The notes: generated from the letters alone by a model not told the origin. Shown: positions 17,859 to 26,206, numbered from the stretch's first letter. The stretch: 64,000 nt of DNA from Actinomycetota bacterium (GCA_028697145.1 JAQVFR010000004.1:65390-129389); one strand, 5' to 3'. Program-made: numbers and translations.

Positions 17859-18044
17859 TCAAGCGTAATAGCGGCCCGGGAGATACGGGGCCTGCTTGGC
17901 CAGGTGGATGATGAAACGCTTCTTAGACTCGTCCAACTGCGTGAACTTGAAGGCCAGTCCCGCCACCAGCGTCAGCAGGATAAGTGGCTTGAGCGCCTTC
18001 ACCATGCCGCCTTTCTTCGTCTCGGGTTCTTCGTTTCTGGACAT
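17859..18044 (-). CDS. 61-residue single-helix membrane protein, copy 2
   Basis: Near-identical to the protein at 15560 (differences at residues 2, 5 and 60). It has the same helix and the same PYLPGRYYA tail. DNA similarity extends over the whole gene and its leader, with several third-position changes, so selection on the protein is likely. It lies between CrtI-like genes 2 and 3, which suggests that a unit of small gene plus CrtI gene was duplicated. Confidence 0.7.
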   Translation of the reverse strand: MSRNEEPETKKGGMVKALKPLILLTLVAGLAFKFTQLDESKKRFIIHLAKQAPYLPGRYYA

Positions 18045-18057
18045 ATTTACCTCCTGT

Positions 18058-18073
18058 CACGATGTTGATCGTG
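18058..18073. promoter_or_regulatory. Inverted repeat CACGAT-N4-ATCGTG before small protein copy 2
   Basis: Identical in sequence and position to the repeat at 15759, so it was duplicated with the gene. Operator or leader hairpin function is inferred. Confidence 0.45.
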
Positions 18074-18075
18074 CG

Positions 18076-18128
18076 AACACACCTCTCCGGGCGTCGCAAT
18101 CGCTTTCGCGATGCATGCTGTCGAAACG
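18076..18128. repeat. Structured intergenic repeat, partial copy
   Basis: CTCCGGGCGTCGCAATCGCTTTCGCGATGCATGCTGTCGAAACG matches the distal half of the repeat at 19724-19828. On the minus strand it includes ATCGC-GAAA-GCGAT, a hairpin with a GNRA tetraloop. It abuts the stop codon of CrtI-like gene 3. Confidence 0.6.
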
Positions 18129-19625
18129 TTATTCATATTTCGAGACCAGGTCGGAGGCGATTATGCCCGAACCTATCACCAGAGGCACTCCACCGCCGGG
18201 GTGGGTGGAAGCGCCGGCCAGGTAGAGCCCCCCGATGCTCTTGGACTTGGAACGGGGGCGGAATACGGTCTGGGCTACCAGGTCCTCCTGCAGCCCGTAT
18301 ATAGCGCCGCCGGGGTGCAGCAGCCGCCGCTCGTAGTCGAAGGGGGTTATCAGCTCGGCCACCTTGACATGGTCCGACAGCCCCGGGACAGCCTTGCGTG
18401 CGAGATACGCGATGGAATCCTCCAGAAAACGCTCTTTTTCCTTGTCCCAATCGCTTCCGGCCAGGGAATAGGGGGCCATGAAGATGACGTTGATGGCATG
18501 GCACCCCTCCGGGGCCAGGGAGGGATCGGACTTCGTCGCCCAGCACACCAGGCCGAACTGCTCTTTGGGCAGCAGGCCTTTATCCAGCCGGTTCCACCAG
18601 TAATCGTTCATCTCCTCGTAGGGGGCCGTGATCATAGTGTGATGGGCGTCAAGGGGCGGCTCGTAATCGACGCCCAGGCAGACCATGGCCGCGGAGATGG
18701 AGGGCTCGTAGCTCTTGATGCCGAAGCGGGCCAGGGGGTGCAGGTGCTCCTCGCCTACGAGTTCCAGGTAGAGGGTCTTGGCGTTGATGTTGGATACGAC
18801 CACCGGCGCCGTGATCTCCGTGCCGTCATCCAGGACCACCCCCTGCACGCGGCGGTCGTGTACCATCACCTTCTTCACCCGCGATTTCAGGCGCACCTCC
18901 ATGCCGTTCATCTCGCCGCAGCGGGCAAGCGCCTCGGGGATGGACCCCATGCCTCCCCGCGGATACCACACACCCTCGTGCTCGAGATAGGCGAGAAGGG
19001 CAAAGATACCCAGCGCGAGCTCGGGAGGCAGGCCCACGTACCAGGTCTGGAAGGACATGGTCTCCTGGACCTTCGAGCTCTTGAAGTACTTGCGCAGGAT
19101 GTCCTGGTAGGAACTGGTGAACAGCTCGTTATGCTTCAGCAACCCCGGGCTCGCGCGGAGGATCCTGGCGAAGTCCCCGAAGCTGTTTGCGGGGCTGGTG
19201 AAGAACCCTTTCTTCGTCTCCGCGTGGATCTCCGCATTGAACTCGGCGAAAGCGCTGAAGTTCTTACCATCCTGCTCGGATAACTTCGACAACGCTTCGA
19301 CCGTCCCTTGCACGGAGAACGGGATCTTCAGGCGCGTGTCATCCCTCAGAACGCAGCTGTACACGGGGTCGCAGGGGATGAGATCCACCTCCTTCTGAAA
19401 GGTGGTCCCCAGCCTCAGGAAAGCGTTTTCGATGCTGTCGATGGCCTCTACGATGGAGGCACCGGCGTCGAACTTGAACCCTTCCTTCTCGAAGGTGGAG
19501 CAGCAACCTCCTATGAGGTCGCTCTGCTCCAGCACCAGCACCTTGCGCCCTTCCCTGGCAAGGATAGCCCCGGCCGAGACCCCGCCTCCTCCCGCCCCGA
19601 TGACGATGACGTCGTAGTCACTCAT
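18129..19625 (-). CDS. CrtI-like FAD oxidoreductase 3
   Basis: 498 residues from ATG 19625, which follows GGAGGGAAGA; the track start (19799) runs into the tandem repeat and is not credible. The Rossmann motif is VIVIGAGGGGVSAG, then LVLEQSDLIGGCCSTFE, with the C-terminal GLYLAGASTHPGGGVPLVIGSGII. It has the same length and domain order as genes 1, 2 and 4. Genes 3 and 4 share the C-terminal variant GASTHPGGG, while 1 and 2 have GNSTHPGGG, pointing to two sub-pairs. It lies in the leftward series downstream of gene 4. Confidence 0.88.
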   Translation of the reverse strand: MSDYDVIVIGAGGGGVSAGAILAREGRKVLVLEQSDLIGGCCSTFEKEGFKFDAGASIVEAIDSIENAFLRLGTTFQKEVDLIPCDPVYSCVLRDDTRLKIPFSVQGTVEALSKLSEQDGKNFSAFAEFNAEIHAETKKGFFTSPANSFGDFARILRASPGLLKHNELFTSSYQDILRKYFKSSKVQETMSFQTWYVGLPPELALGIFALLAYLEHEGVWYPRGGMGSIPEALARCGEMNGMEVRLKSRVKKVMVHDRRVQGVVLDDGTEITAPVVVSNINAKTLYLELVGEEHLHPLARFGIKSYEPSISAAMVCLGVDYEPPLDAHHTMITAPYEEMNDYWWNRLDKGLLPKEQFGLVCWATKSDPSLAPEGCHAINVIFMAPYSLAGSDWDKEKERFLEDSIAYLARKAVPGLSDHVKVAELITPFDYERRLLHPGGAIYGLQEDLVAQTVFRPRSKSKSIGGLYLAGASTHPGGGVPLVIGSGIIASDLVSKYE

Positions 19626-19642
19626 TCTTCCCTCCTTAGATG

Positions 19643-19828
19643 CGTACACGTGCCAGGCCTGCACATTCGGAAACGTCCAGGCGCTGGACACTGTTGCGCC
19701 GCCCTCCGGGCATACTATCGAAACGTACACGTGCCAGGCCTGCACATTCGGAAACGTCCAGGCGCTGGACACTGTTGCGCCGCCCTCCGGGCATCGCAAT
19801 CGCTTTCGCGATGCATACTGTCGAAACG
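19643..19828. repeat. Tandem structured repeat, 81-base period
   Basis: A 71-base block starting CGTACACGTGCCAGGCCTGC and ending CCCTCCGGGCAT occurs identically at 19643-19713 and 19724-19794; the second copy continues with CGCAATCGCTTTCGCGATGC. On the minus strand it folds into GTCCAG-cgc-CTGGAC, GCCC-gga-GGGC and ATCGC-GAAA-GCGAT. Related copies lie at 16045, 18076, 25210 and 25331, all just 3' of minus-strand genes in this locus. Confidence 0.75.
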
Positions 19829-21325
19829 TTATTCATAGGTGGAGACCAGGTCGGAGGCGATGATGCCCGAGGCGATCACCGACGGCAGCCCGCCGCCCGG
19901 GTGGGTGGAGGCGCCGGCGAGGTAGAGTCCCTTTATGCTCTTGGACCTGGCCGCCGGCCTGAACACCGCGGAGGAGGGAAGGTCCATGTCCAGCCCCAGG
20001 ATGGCGCCCTCCGGGGTCAGGAGGCGCCGTTCATAGTCACGGGGCGTCAGGACGTCCATCACCTCGACGTGGTCGGCCAACCCCGGAATGGCCTTCTCGC
20101 TCAGCAGTTCGAGCTGCCGCTCACCGTACGCTTTCTTATCCCGGTCCCAGTCTATCTCCTTGACGTTATAGGGGCCCGACTGGACGATGTTGAGCACGTG
20201 GTGTCCCTCGGGGGCCATGGATGGGTCCGAGAAGGTCGGGAAGCACACCAGGCCGTATGTATCCGAGGGGAGTTTGCCCTGCCGCATGCCCCCGAACCAG
20301 TACTCGTTTATCTTGTCCATGGAATCCGTGACGATGGTATGGTGGGCGTCCAGCGGCGGCCTGTAGTCGAGACCCACGTTTATCATGGGGGCGGAAGCCG
20401 ACAGGCGGTAGCTCTTCATTCCGTACCTGGCCAGCCAGGGAAGGTGCTCTTCCCCGATCTTCTCGAGGTACAGCCTCTTGGCGTTGATGTTGGAAATCAC
20501 AACCTTCGCGGTTATCTCAGTCCCGTCCGCGAGGATCACGCCCTCGACCCCGCGGTCGCGAACCATCACCTTGCTTACCTCCTGGCTCATTCGTACCTCC
20601 AGCCCGTACCTCTCGCCGCAACGGCGCAAAGCCTCGGGGACGGCGATCATGCCGCCACGGGGGAACCACACCCCCTCGTGCTCCGCGTAGGAGAGGAAGG
20701 CGAAGATGCCGGGGGCCAGGGCGGGTGGCTGGCCGCAGAACTTCCCCGGGTAGGACAGGGAATCCTGCACCCTTTCGTTCTTGAAGTACTTGCGCATGAC
20801 ATCCTCGAAAGAGCTGGTGAATAGGGGGAGGAACTTCAGCAGGTGAGGGTCCTTGAGCATGACCTTGGTCATGTCCACCATGTTGTTCACGGGACTGAGG
20901 AAGAACCCGTTCACGGCGGTGCGCATGAAATCGCCGATGTAGCTCGCGTATTCCAGCCAGGCTTTGCCGTCCTCAGGGGAGATGCGCGAGATGATCTCCG
21001 CCTTCTCCTCTATGGAGGCGGGGTAGGTCATGCGCGACCCGTCAGGGAAGATGACGCTGAACACGGGGTCGCAGGGCTCGAGCTCCACCTCCTCCTGGAA
21101 GGTTGTGCCAAGTCTCTCGAAGGCGCGCTCGAAGGGGGTTATGATCTCCAGGATAGTGGCGCCCACGTCGAAACGGTAGCCGCTGCGTTCGTAGGTCGAG
21201 CAACATCCCCCTATCTTGTCGCTTTGTTCCAGCACAAGTGTCTTGCGCCCTTCTCTGGCAAGCAAGGCCGCTGCGGTGATGCCGCCGCATCCCGCCCCGA
21301 TGACGATAACGTCGTAGTCAGGCAT
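19829..21325 (-). CDS. CrtI-like FAD oxidoreductase 4
   Basis: 498 residues: VIVIGAGCGGITAAALL, LVLEQSDKIGGCCSTYE, and the C-terminal GLYLAGASTHPGGGLPSVIASGII. It differs from the other three in the central region (VNGFFLSPVNNMVDMTKVML; GKFCGQPPALAPG) and may have a different substrate range. It is the first of the four stand-alone paralogues in transcription order, separated from the upstream fusion gene by a complete REP-like repeat (21423). Family-level function only: FAD-dependent (de)saturation or isomerisation. Confidence 0.88.
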   Translation of the reverse strand: MPDYDVIVIGAGCGGITAAALLAREGRKTLVLEQSDKIGGCCSTYERSGYRFDVGATILEIITPFERAFERLGTTFQEEVELEPCDPVFSVIFPDGSRMTYPASIEEKAEIISRISPEDGKAWLEYASYIGDFMRTAVNGFFLSPVNNMVDMTKVMLKDPHLLKFLPLFTSSFEDVMRKYFKNERVQDSLSYPGKFCGQPPALAPGIFAFLSYAEHEGVWFPRGGMIAVPEALRRCGERYGLEVRMSQEVSKVMVRDRGVEGVILADGTEITAKVVISNINAKRLYLEKIGEEHLPWLARYGMKSYRLSASAPMINVGLDYRPPLDAHHTIVTDSMDKINEYWFGGMRQGKLPSDTYGLVCFPTFSDPSMAPEGHHVLNIVQSGPYNVKEIDWDRDKKAYGERQLELLSEKAIPGLADHVEVMDVLTPRDYERRLLTPEGAILGLDMDLPSSAVFRPAARSKSIKGLYLAGASTHPGGGLPSVIASGIIASDLVSTYE

Positions 21326-21422
21326 GATACTACCCCCTTGTTAGTATCCCTGCGTACACGTGTAAGACCCAGACGCTCGAGATCCCTGTCAGCCATCAGG
21401 CCAATGTTTCGAAAAAATAAAT

Positions 21423-21519
21423 GGGGTCAGGTCTTGTTTTTTGTTACCCCTGGGGGTATCAAAATCGCAGCTCAATGACGAGCAAATAACAGTCCAGGCA
21501 AAAAACAAGACCTGACCCC
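21423..21519. repeat. REP-like inverted repeat, copy 4 (complete)
   Basis: GGGGTCAGGTCTTGTTTTTTG and its exact inverse CAAAAAACAAGACCTGACCCC enclose TACCCCTGGGGGTA. It lies between CrtI-like gene 4 and the fusion gene, and ends 11 bases past the fusion stop codon. Repeats of this type are commonly mobilised by RAYT (Y1-type) transposases; none is encoded here. Confidence 0.75.
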
Positions 21520-21529
21520 TATCTTTCCT

Positions 21530-24175
21530 CTATATGCGGATGCGGAGGTTGGAGAGCGGGAAGCTCATGCAGGGGTGGATGTAGCCCGCGACCGCGTCCA
21601 CCTCGCGCTTGAGCACCCTCTCCGGCACGAAGACCTTCCCCTCTATAAGACGGGTGCGGCATACGCTGCACTCCCCCGCCCGGCACACGGCCTCCACCAC
21701 GATGCCCGCCCGCTCCAGCGAGTTCATGAGCGGCTCGCCCGCCCTGGCCTCGATGGTCTTGCCCGTGCGCTCTTCCGTCACCGCGAACACCGCGTCGGGA
21801 TCCGCGCCGGGCCAGCCCGCCTCGGTGGTGATGTCCGCGGGCGGTCCGTAGGCCTCCCTGCGTATCCTCCGCCGGGCTACCCCCAGTGACTCCAGTGCCC
21901 CCTCGCAGAGCACGTACATCTGGGCCGGGCCGCAGAGGTAGAAGGTCTTGCCCTCCACTCCGTCCACGAGCTTCGAGATCATCTCCGCGTCCAGCAGGCC
22001 GCAGGGCCCGCTCCACCCCTCGATGGCCTCGGAGATGACGTAGTCCACCTTGAGGTTGGGCAGCTTTCCCTCAAACCGCTTCAATTCTTCCCCGAAGATG
22101 ATGTCCGCGGGGTCCTTGCTGCCGTAGATGAGATGCATCTTTGGCCCCTCGCCCTTCCCGGCCGCCTCGCGGATGATGGACGCGAAGGGGGTGATGCCCG
22201 AGCCTCCGGCCAGGAAGACCAGTTCGCCGGTGTCCATGAGGGGCTCGTAGTAGAAGCTGCCGAAGGGCCCCGTGGACTCGAACCTGTCCCCCGCCTTCAC
22301 CTCGTCCAGGAGATAGCTCGAGACGAAACCGTCCGCCATGCGGCGCACGGTGATGTCCCAGAAGCCCGCGCCGGGGGCGGAGGCGATGGAGTAGGGGCGC
22401 GAGGTCAGCACGCCGCCCACCTCGCAGAAGAGGTTGACGTACTGTCCCGCCCTGAACCAGGGCAGCTCGCCCTCCGCGGCCTTCATGCGCAGGGTCTTGG
22501 TGGTGGCCGTCTCCTCGATGATCTCGGACACCTCCAGTTGGACGCGGTCGGGATGGAGGCCGGCCAGGGCCCTTTCCACCCGCGTGGTCGGGCTGTCCGG
22601 CAACTCGACGCCCTCCATCTGCTTCTCCAGGTTCGCCTTGAGCTTGCTCATGGCATCGGGCTGGGGACCACCGGCCTCCATATCCTGCAGTACCTTGCGC
22701 GCAGTGAGGAAACCGGAGTAGAGCGAGGGCTCGTAACCGCCGCCGATGTTCACCCAGGCGCCCGAGAAATACAATCCCTCGATGGGGCCTTCGGCGGGCA
22801 TACGCACCAGCCCAGTCCCCGCGAAGGTCTCGTCGAAACCGATGATGCTGCCGCCGACGTTGCGTGAGTAACGGATGTTGGTGAGCGGCGTGGCCACCTC
22901 GATGACCTCGATGTGGTCGCGCAGGCCGTGCGCTACGTTATCCGCCAGGTCGAGGGCCCTCTCCGCCACGCGGTGCTTGGCGTCCGCGTACTCGGAGGGC
23001 TTGAGTTTCATCCACGGCTCGCTGAAGGCGATGAAGGTGCACACCAGCGACGACGTGCCGGGTGGCGAGAAGCTCGGGTCCACCGAATTGTATGCGGTGA
23101 CCGCGATGTCCGACGGCTCCAGCGATACCCCAGCCTTCATGTTCTTCCAGTTGCCGTCCACGTCGTAGCCGTCGCTGTAGAAGGTCTCGTGGTGCCCCAG
23201 CCCCAGCTCCTGGTGGGGGCAGTCCACGCCCAGGTAGAGGTTGACGGTGGAGGCGCCGCCCGACCACGCCCCCAGGCGCTTGAGGTACCAGTCGGGGGTG
23301 TTCTCCCTGCCGATCAGCTCGAGGCAGGTGACGTAGGGATTGGCGTTGCTGACCACGGTGGGGCAGAGTATCTCCGTGCCGTCCTGGGCCTCCACGCCCC
23401 TCACCTTTCCTCCCTCGGTGAGGATACGCTTCGCGCCGTTGCGAAGCCACACCTCGCCTCCCATGTCCTCGATGGAATCGACGAATGCCTGCGAGAGGGC
23501 CTGGCTCTTTCCCTTGACGTGCCAGGGTCCGAAGCGAAGGTAGCTCACCGTGCCCAGGGCATAGGTCAGGAAGGACAGCGAGGACGGGTTGTTGCAGTAA
23601 TAGCCGCAGATGACATTGAGCACGGTGCGCGCCCTCTCGTCCTTGATGAACAGGTCCATGACCTCCTGCAGGCTCTTGCCGAAGTAGGCGAGCAGGGTCG
23701 GGAATTCCTCCTGGTGCTCCATGACCATCTTCATGCCCACGCGGTTGGCGCGAAGCGCCTCCTGGGCGTACTTGAACATGACGTCCGTGAAGTCCCTGAT
23801 GCCATCGGCGTCGGCGGGGAAATACTCCGCCATGGCACTCTCGAAGTTCTCGCGGCCGATGGGGACTACGAAATCGACATCGGGAAGCACGCAGCGGTAG
23901 AACTCCGGGATGCGCAGGAACTCCACCCTCCGCCTTACGTCCACCGCGTCGAGCAGCTTCCACAACGGCCCCGGGTTCTTCTCGTCGCCCAGCCCCGACA
24001 GCTCGTGCAGGGAGATCTCGAACTCGAAGCGTCCCCGCAGGAAGGATGAGGCGTAGCCGCCGGGCACGTAGTGCCTCTCCAGCAGCAGTACCTTCTTGCC
24101 TTCCTTGGCCAGGTTGGCCGCCGAAGAGAGCCCTCCCAGTCCGGCCCCGATGACCACAACGTCGTAATCTTTCAT
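21530..24175 (-). CDS. CrtI-like oxidoreductase fused to ferredoxin reductase and 2Fe-2S domain
   Basis: 881 residues in three modules. Residues 1-505 are CrtI-like: VVVIGAGLGGLSSAANLAKE, LLLERHYVPGGYASSF, and the C-terminal GLYFSGAWVNIGGGYEPSLYSG. Residues 530-790 are a ferredoxin-NADP-reductase-type module with the FAD motif RPYSIASAP and the nucleotide motif FLAGGSGITPF. Residues 795-881 are a plant-type 2Fe-2S domain with CRAGECSVC and a distal Cys in YIHPC. The ribosome site GGAGGGATCATTGCC precedes the ATG. The fusion would let NAD(P)H electrons pass through FAD and 2Fe-2S to or from the CrtI flavin (inference), which fits a reductive saturase or redox-driven isomerase. It follows the FabK-like gene by 25 bases, so the two are probably co-transcribed. 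Confidence 0.88.
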   Translation of the reverse strand: MKDYDVVVIGAGLGGLSSAANLAKEGKKVLLLERHYVPGGYASSFLRGRFEFEISLHELSGLGDEKNPGPLWKLLDAVDVRRRVEFLRIPEFYRCVLPDVDFVVPIGRENFESAMAEYFPADADGIRDFTDVMFKYAQEALRANRVGMKMVMEHQEEFPTLLAYFGKSLQEVMDLFIKDERARTVLNVICGYYCNNPSSLSFLTYALGTVSYLRFGPWHVKGKSQALSQAFVDSIEDMGGEVWLRNGAKRILTEGGKVRGVEAQDGTEILCPTVVSNANPYVTCLELIGRENTPDWYLKRLGAWSGGASTVNLYLGVDCPHQELGLGHHETFYSDGYDVDGNWKNMKAGVSLEPSDIAVTAYNSVDPSFSPPGTSSLVCTFIAFSEPWMKLKPSEYADAKHRVAERALDLADNVAHGLRDHIEVIEVATPLTNIRYSRNVGGSIIGFDETFAGTGLVRMPAEGPIEGLYFSGAWVNIGGGYEPSLYSGFLTARKVLQDMEAGGPQPDAMSKLKANLEKQMEGVELPDSPTTRVERALAGLHPDRVQLEVSEIIEETATTKTLRMKAAEGELPWFRAGQYVNLFCEVGGVLTSRPYSIASAPGAGFWDITVRRMADGFVSSYLLDEVKAGDRFESTGPFGSFYYEPLMDTGELVFLAGGSGITPFASIIREAAGKGEGPKMHLIYGSKDPADIIFGEELKRFEGKLPNLKVDYVISEAIEGWSGPCGLLDAEMISKLVDGVEGKTFYLCGPAQMYVLCEGALESLGVARRRIRREAYGPPADITTEAGWPGADPDAVFAVTEERTGKTIEARAGEPLMNSLERAGIVVEAVCRAGECSVCRTRLIEGKVFVPERVLKREVDAVAGYIHPCMSFPLSNLRIRI

Positions 24176-24200
24176 GGCAATGATCCCTCCCGTTTAACGC

Positions 24201-25172
24201 TTACACCCGATCAGCCGAGGCCAGGCGCCTCGCTATCGCCTCCGCCTCCGCGACCATCTCGGTTAAAACTTCCCTTACCGTCTTTATATCGTGGATGATC
24301 CCCACGCTCTGGCTGCAGGCCAGTACCCCCAGGTCCACTTCGCCCCGCTCCAGCATGCTGCGGGTATTCGAGCCGGCGACGATGGCCAGGATGTCCTGGA
24401 AATCCGCACCGGCGCTCTCCAGCTCAGCCGCCTTCTCGGCGGCCTGGTTCCTGATCACGCGGATGGTGTTGTGCACCGACCCCAGCAGGGGCACGGTGTC
24501 CGTCTCCGCCGCCGTGAGCAGGTTTTCCTTGACCAGCCCGCTGATGGGGCATTCGCGCGTCATGAGAAGCCTGGTCCCAAGGAGGACCGCCTCCGCTCCC
24601 AGACTGAACGCGGCGAGCATGCCCCTTCCGTCCGCGATCCCGCCGGCGGCGATGACCGGGACGTCCAGGACGTCCACCGCGCGGGGCACCAGGGACAAGG
24701 TGGAGACATCGCCGATGTGTCCTCCCCCCTCGTAGCCGAACAGGGTCACCGCATCCACCCCCGCCTTCTGGGCGCTTAGGGCATGCCTGACATTCACGCA
24801 CTTGTGCATGAGCTTAAGCCCCCCGCCCTTGAGCATGGCGACGATGTCCTCGGGAGGGCGGTGGCCGCTCGTCTCCACGGCGGCTACCCCGCCCTCCTCC
24901 AGGATGACTTCGGCGTAGAGCCGGTTGTCGATAGGCCGCAGGGCCGGGAAGAGGTTGAGATTGACGGCGAAGGATCTGTCGGTGAGACCCTTCAACCTGC
25001 GCAGGGCCGCCCGGAACTCCTCCTGGGTCGGGAACATGGCCGAAGACATGATGCCCAGGGCACCCGCGTTGCTGACCGCCGCCGTGAACTCGGGGCCGGT
25101 GATCCATTGCATGCACCCGCCGAGCACGGGGTACTCGATACCGAAGAGCTCGGTTATACGGGTCCTGAACAT
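24201..25172 (-). CDS. FabK/nitronate monooxygenase-family flavoprotein
   Basis: 323 residues from ATG 25172, which follows AAGGAGCGGC; the track start is 13 codons too early. It is a TIM-barrel FMN enzyme: GIEYPVLGGCMQWITGPEFTAAVSNAGALG at the start is typical of the family, and the FMN phosphate site is VIAAGGIADGRGMLAAFSLGAEAVLLGTR. It contains GYEGGGHIGD, a version of the family's GxEAGGH loop. Members are either enoyl-ACP reductases (FabK) or nitronate monooxygenases. Beside acyl-CoA and CrtI genes an enoyl-thioester reductase role is plausible. It is co-directional with the fusion gene 25 bases downstream. Confidence 0.85.
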   Translation of the reverse strand: MFRTRITELFGIEYPVLGGCMQWITGPEFTAAVSNAGALGIMSSAMFPTQEEFRAALRRLKGLTDRSFAVNLNLFPALRPIDNRLYAEVILEEGGVAAVETSGHRPPEDIVAMLKGGGLKLMHKCVNVRHALSAQKAGVDAVTLFGYEGGGHIGDVSTLSLVPRAVDVLDVPVIAAGGIADGRGMLAAFSLGAEAVLLGTRLLMTRECPISGLVKENLLTAAETDTVPLLGSVHNTIRVIRNQAAEKAAELESAGADFQDILAIVAGSNTRSMLERGEVDLGVLACSQSVGIIHDIKTVREVLTEMVAEAEAIARRLASADRV

Positions 25173-25209
25173 GCCGCTCCTTATTTCATCCAGAGGCCGC
25201 TCTCCGGCC

Positions 25210-25312
25210 ATACTATCGATACGTACGCTTGCCGGGCCTGGACATTCGGAAATGTCCTAGGCGCTGGACACTGTTGCGCCGAAGACGGCGCAATCGCTTT
25301 CGCGATACATGC
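25210..25312. repeat. Structured intergenic repeat, diverged copy
   Basis: Contains CCTGGACATTCGGAAATGTCCTAGGCGCTGGACACTGTTGCGCCG and CGCAATCGCTTTCGCGATACATGCTGTC, a diverged version of the element at 19643. It lies between the ECH and FabK-like genes. Confidence 0.6.
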
Positions 25313-25330
25313 TGTCAAATCAGTCTTCCA

Positions 25331-25425
25331 TATGCGTGCCAGGCCCTGCCGCGCGGACGCGTCACGGCACTGGGACACCGCCGCGCCGCCCTGCGGGCGT
25401 CGCAATCGCTTCCGCGATGCCTTCT
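25331..25425. repeat. Structured intergenic repeat, second diverged copy
   Basis: Starts GCGTGCCAGGCCCTGCCGC and ends CGTCGCAATCGCTTCCGCGATGCC. It is the most diverged member but keeps the order of motifs. It lies 7 bases past the ECH stop codon. Confidence 0.5.
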
Positions 25426-25432
25426 CTCATGC

Positions 25433-26206
25433 CTACTCTTTCTTTCCGGTGCGTTTTTCGAAGAACTTGTCCACTGCCTCCTTGTGCTCGGGAGTGATAA
25501 CCGCCAGCGACTGCGCGTACGCCTCCAGGTCCAGGAAGGTCTGGAGGTCCACCTGGTGGCCGGTGTTGAGCCAGCGCTTGGTCATGGCGAGGATATTGGC
25601 GGGGCGGCGAGCCAGCTTCCTGGCCAGTTTCATGACCTCGTCCGATATCTGCTCGTGCGGGACCACGCGGTTGATGAGCCCGATGCGCAGGGCCTCCTCC
25701 GCCTCGACGATGGCCGCCGTCAGGGCCAGCTCCTTGGCGATGGACAGCCCGACCCTCCGGGTCAGGAAGTAGGCGGAGCCGAAGTCGGGCAGTATGGAGA
25801 TACGCGTCCAGCTGAGGAAGAAGCGCGCTCTCTCCGTTGCGTAGGTGATGTCGGCGGCCATGGCCATGCCGAAGCCGCCTCCCACGGCCCAGCCGTCCAC
25901 CTCTGCGATCACCGGCTTGGGCCCCTCGTGCATCTCGTAGATGAACGCGCCCATCGCGCGCATGCCCTCGCAGAGGAGGCTGGGGTCCATCTTGTCGCCC
26001 ATGGTGGTCAGGTCCGCGCCGGCGGAGAAGTTCCCCTCGGCTCCCCGCAGGACGATGACCTTTACCTCCTCGTTATCCAGGACGGACCTCAGGCCCTCCA
26101 TCAGCGGGGGGAGCAACACGTTACCCAAGGCGTTCATGTTGGGCCCGTGCATGGTACAACGGGCGACACCGTCCTCCAGCTCGATCTTGAAGTTCTCGGA
26201 TTCCAT
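25433..26206 (-). CDS. Enoyl-CoA hydratase/isomerase family protein
   Basis: 257 residues from ATG 26206 (GAGGAAGG upstream). Crotonase fold: the first oxyanion-hole segment is LRGAEGNFSAGADLTTMG and the second is IAEVDGWAVGGGFGMAMAADI. The usual catalytic Glu pair is not evident: the segment after the second oxyanion loop reads ERARFFLSWTRISILPDFGSAYFLTRRVG, with Asp where hydratases often have Glu. The reaction may therefore be hydration, isomerisation or another crotonase chemistry. It follows the DUF35/thiolase genes in the same direction, consistent with a beta-oxidation-like module. Confidence 0.85.
   Translation of the reverse strand: MESENFKIELEDGVARCTMHGPNMNALGNVLLPPLMEGLRSVLDNEEVKVIVLRGAEGNFSAGADLTTMGDKMDPSLLCEGMRAMGAFIYEMHEGPKPVIAEVDGWAVGGGFGMAMAADITYATERARFFLSWTRISILPDFGSAYFLTRRVGLSIAKELALTAAIVEAEEALRIGLINRVVPHEQISDEVMKLARKLARRPANILAMTKRWLNTGHQVDLQTFLDLEAYAQSLAVITPEHKEAVDKFFEKRTGKKE

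Noticed and set aside
13919-24175. Carotenoid biosynthesis cluster
   Set aside because: CrtI-like genes alone are not enough; no crtB, crtE or cyclase is present in the window.
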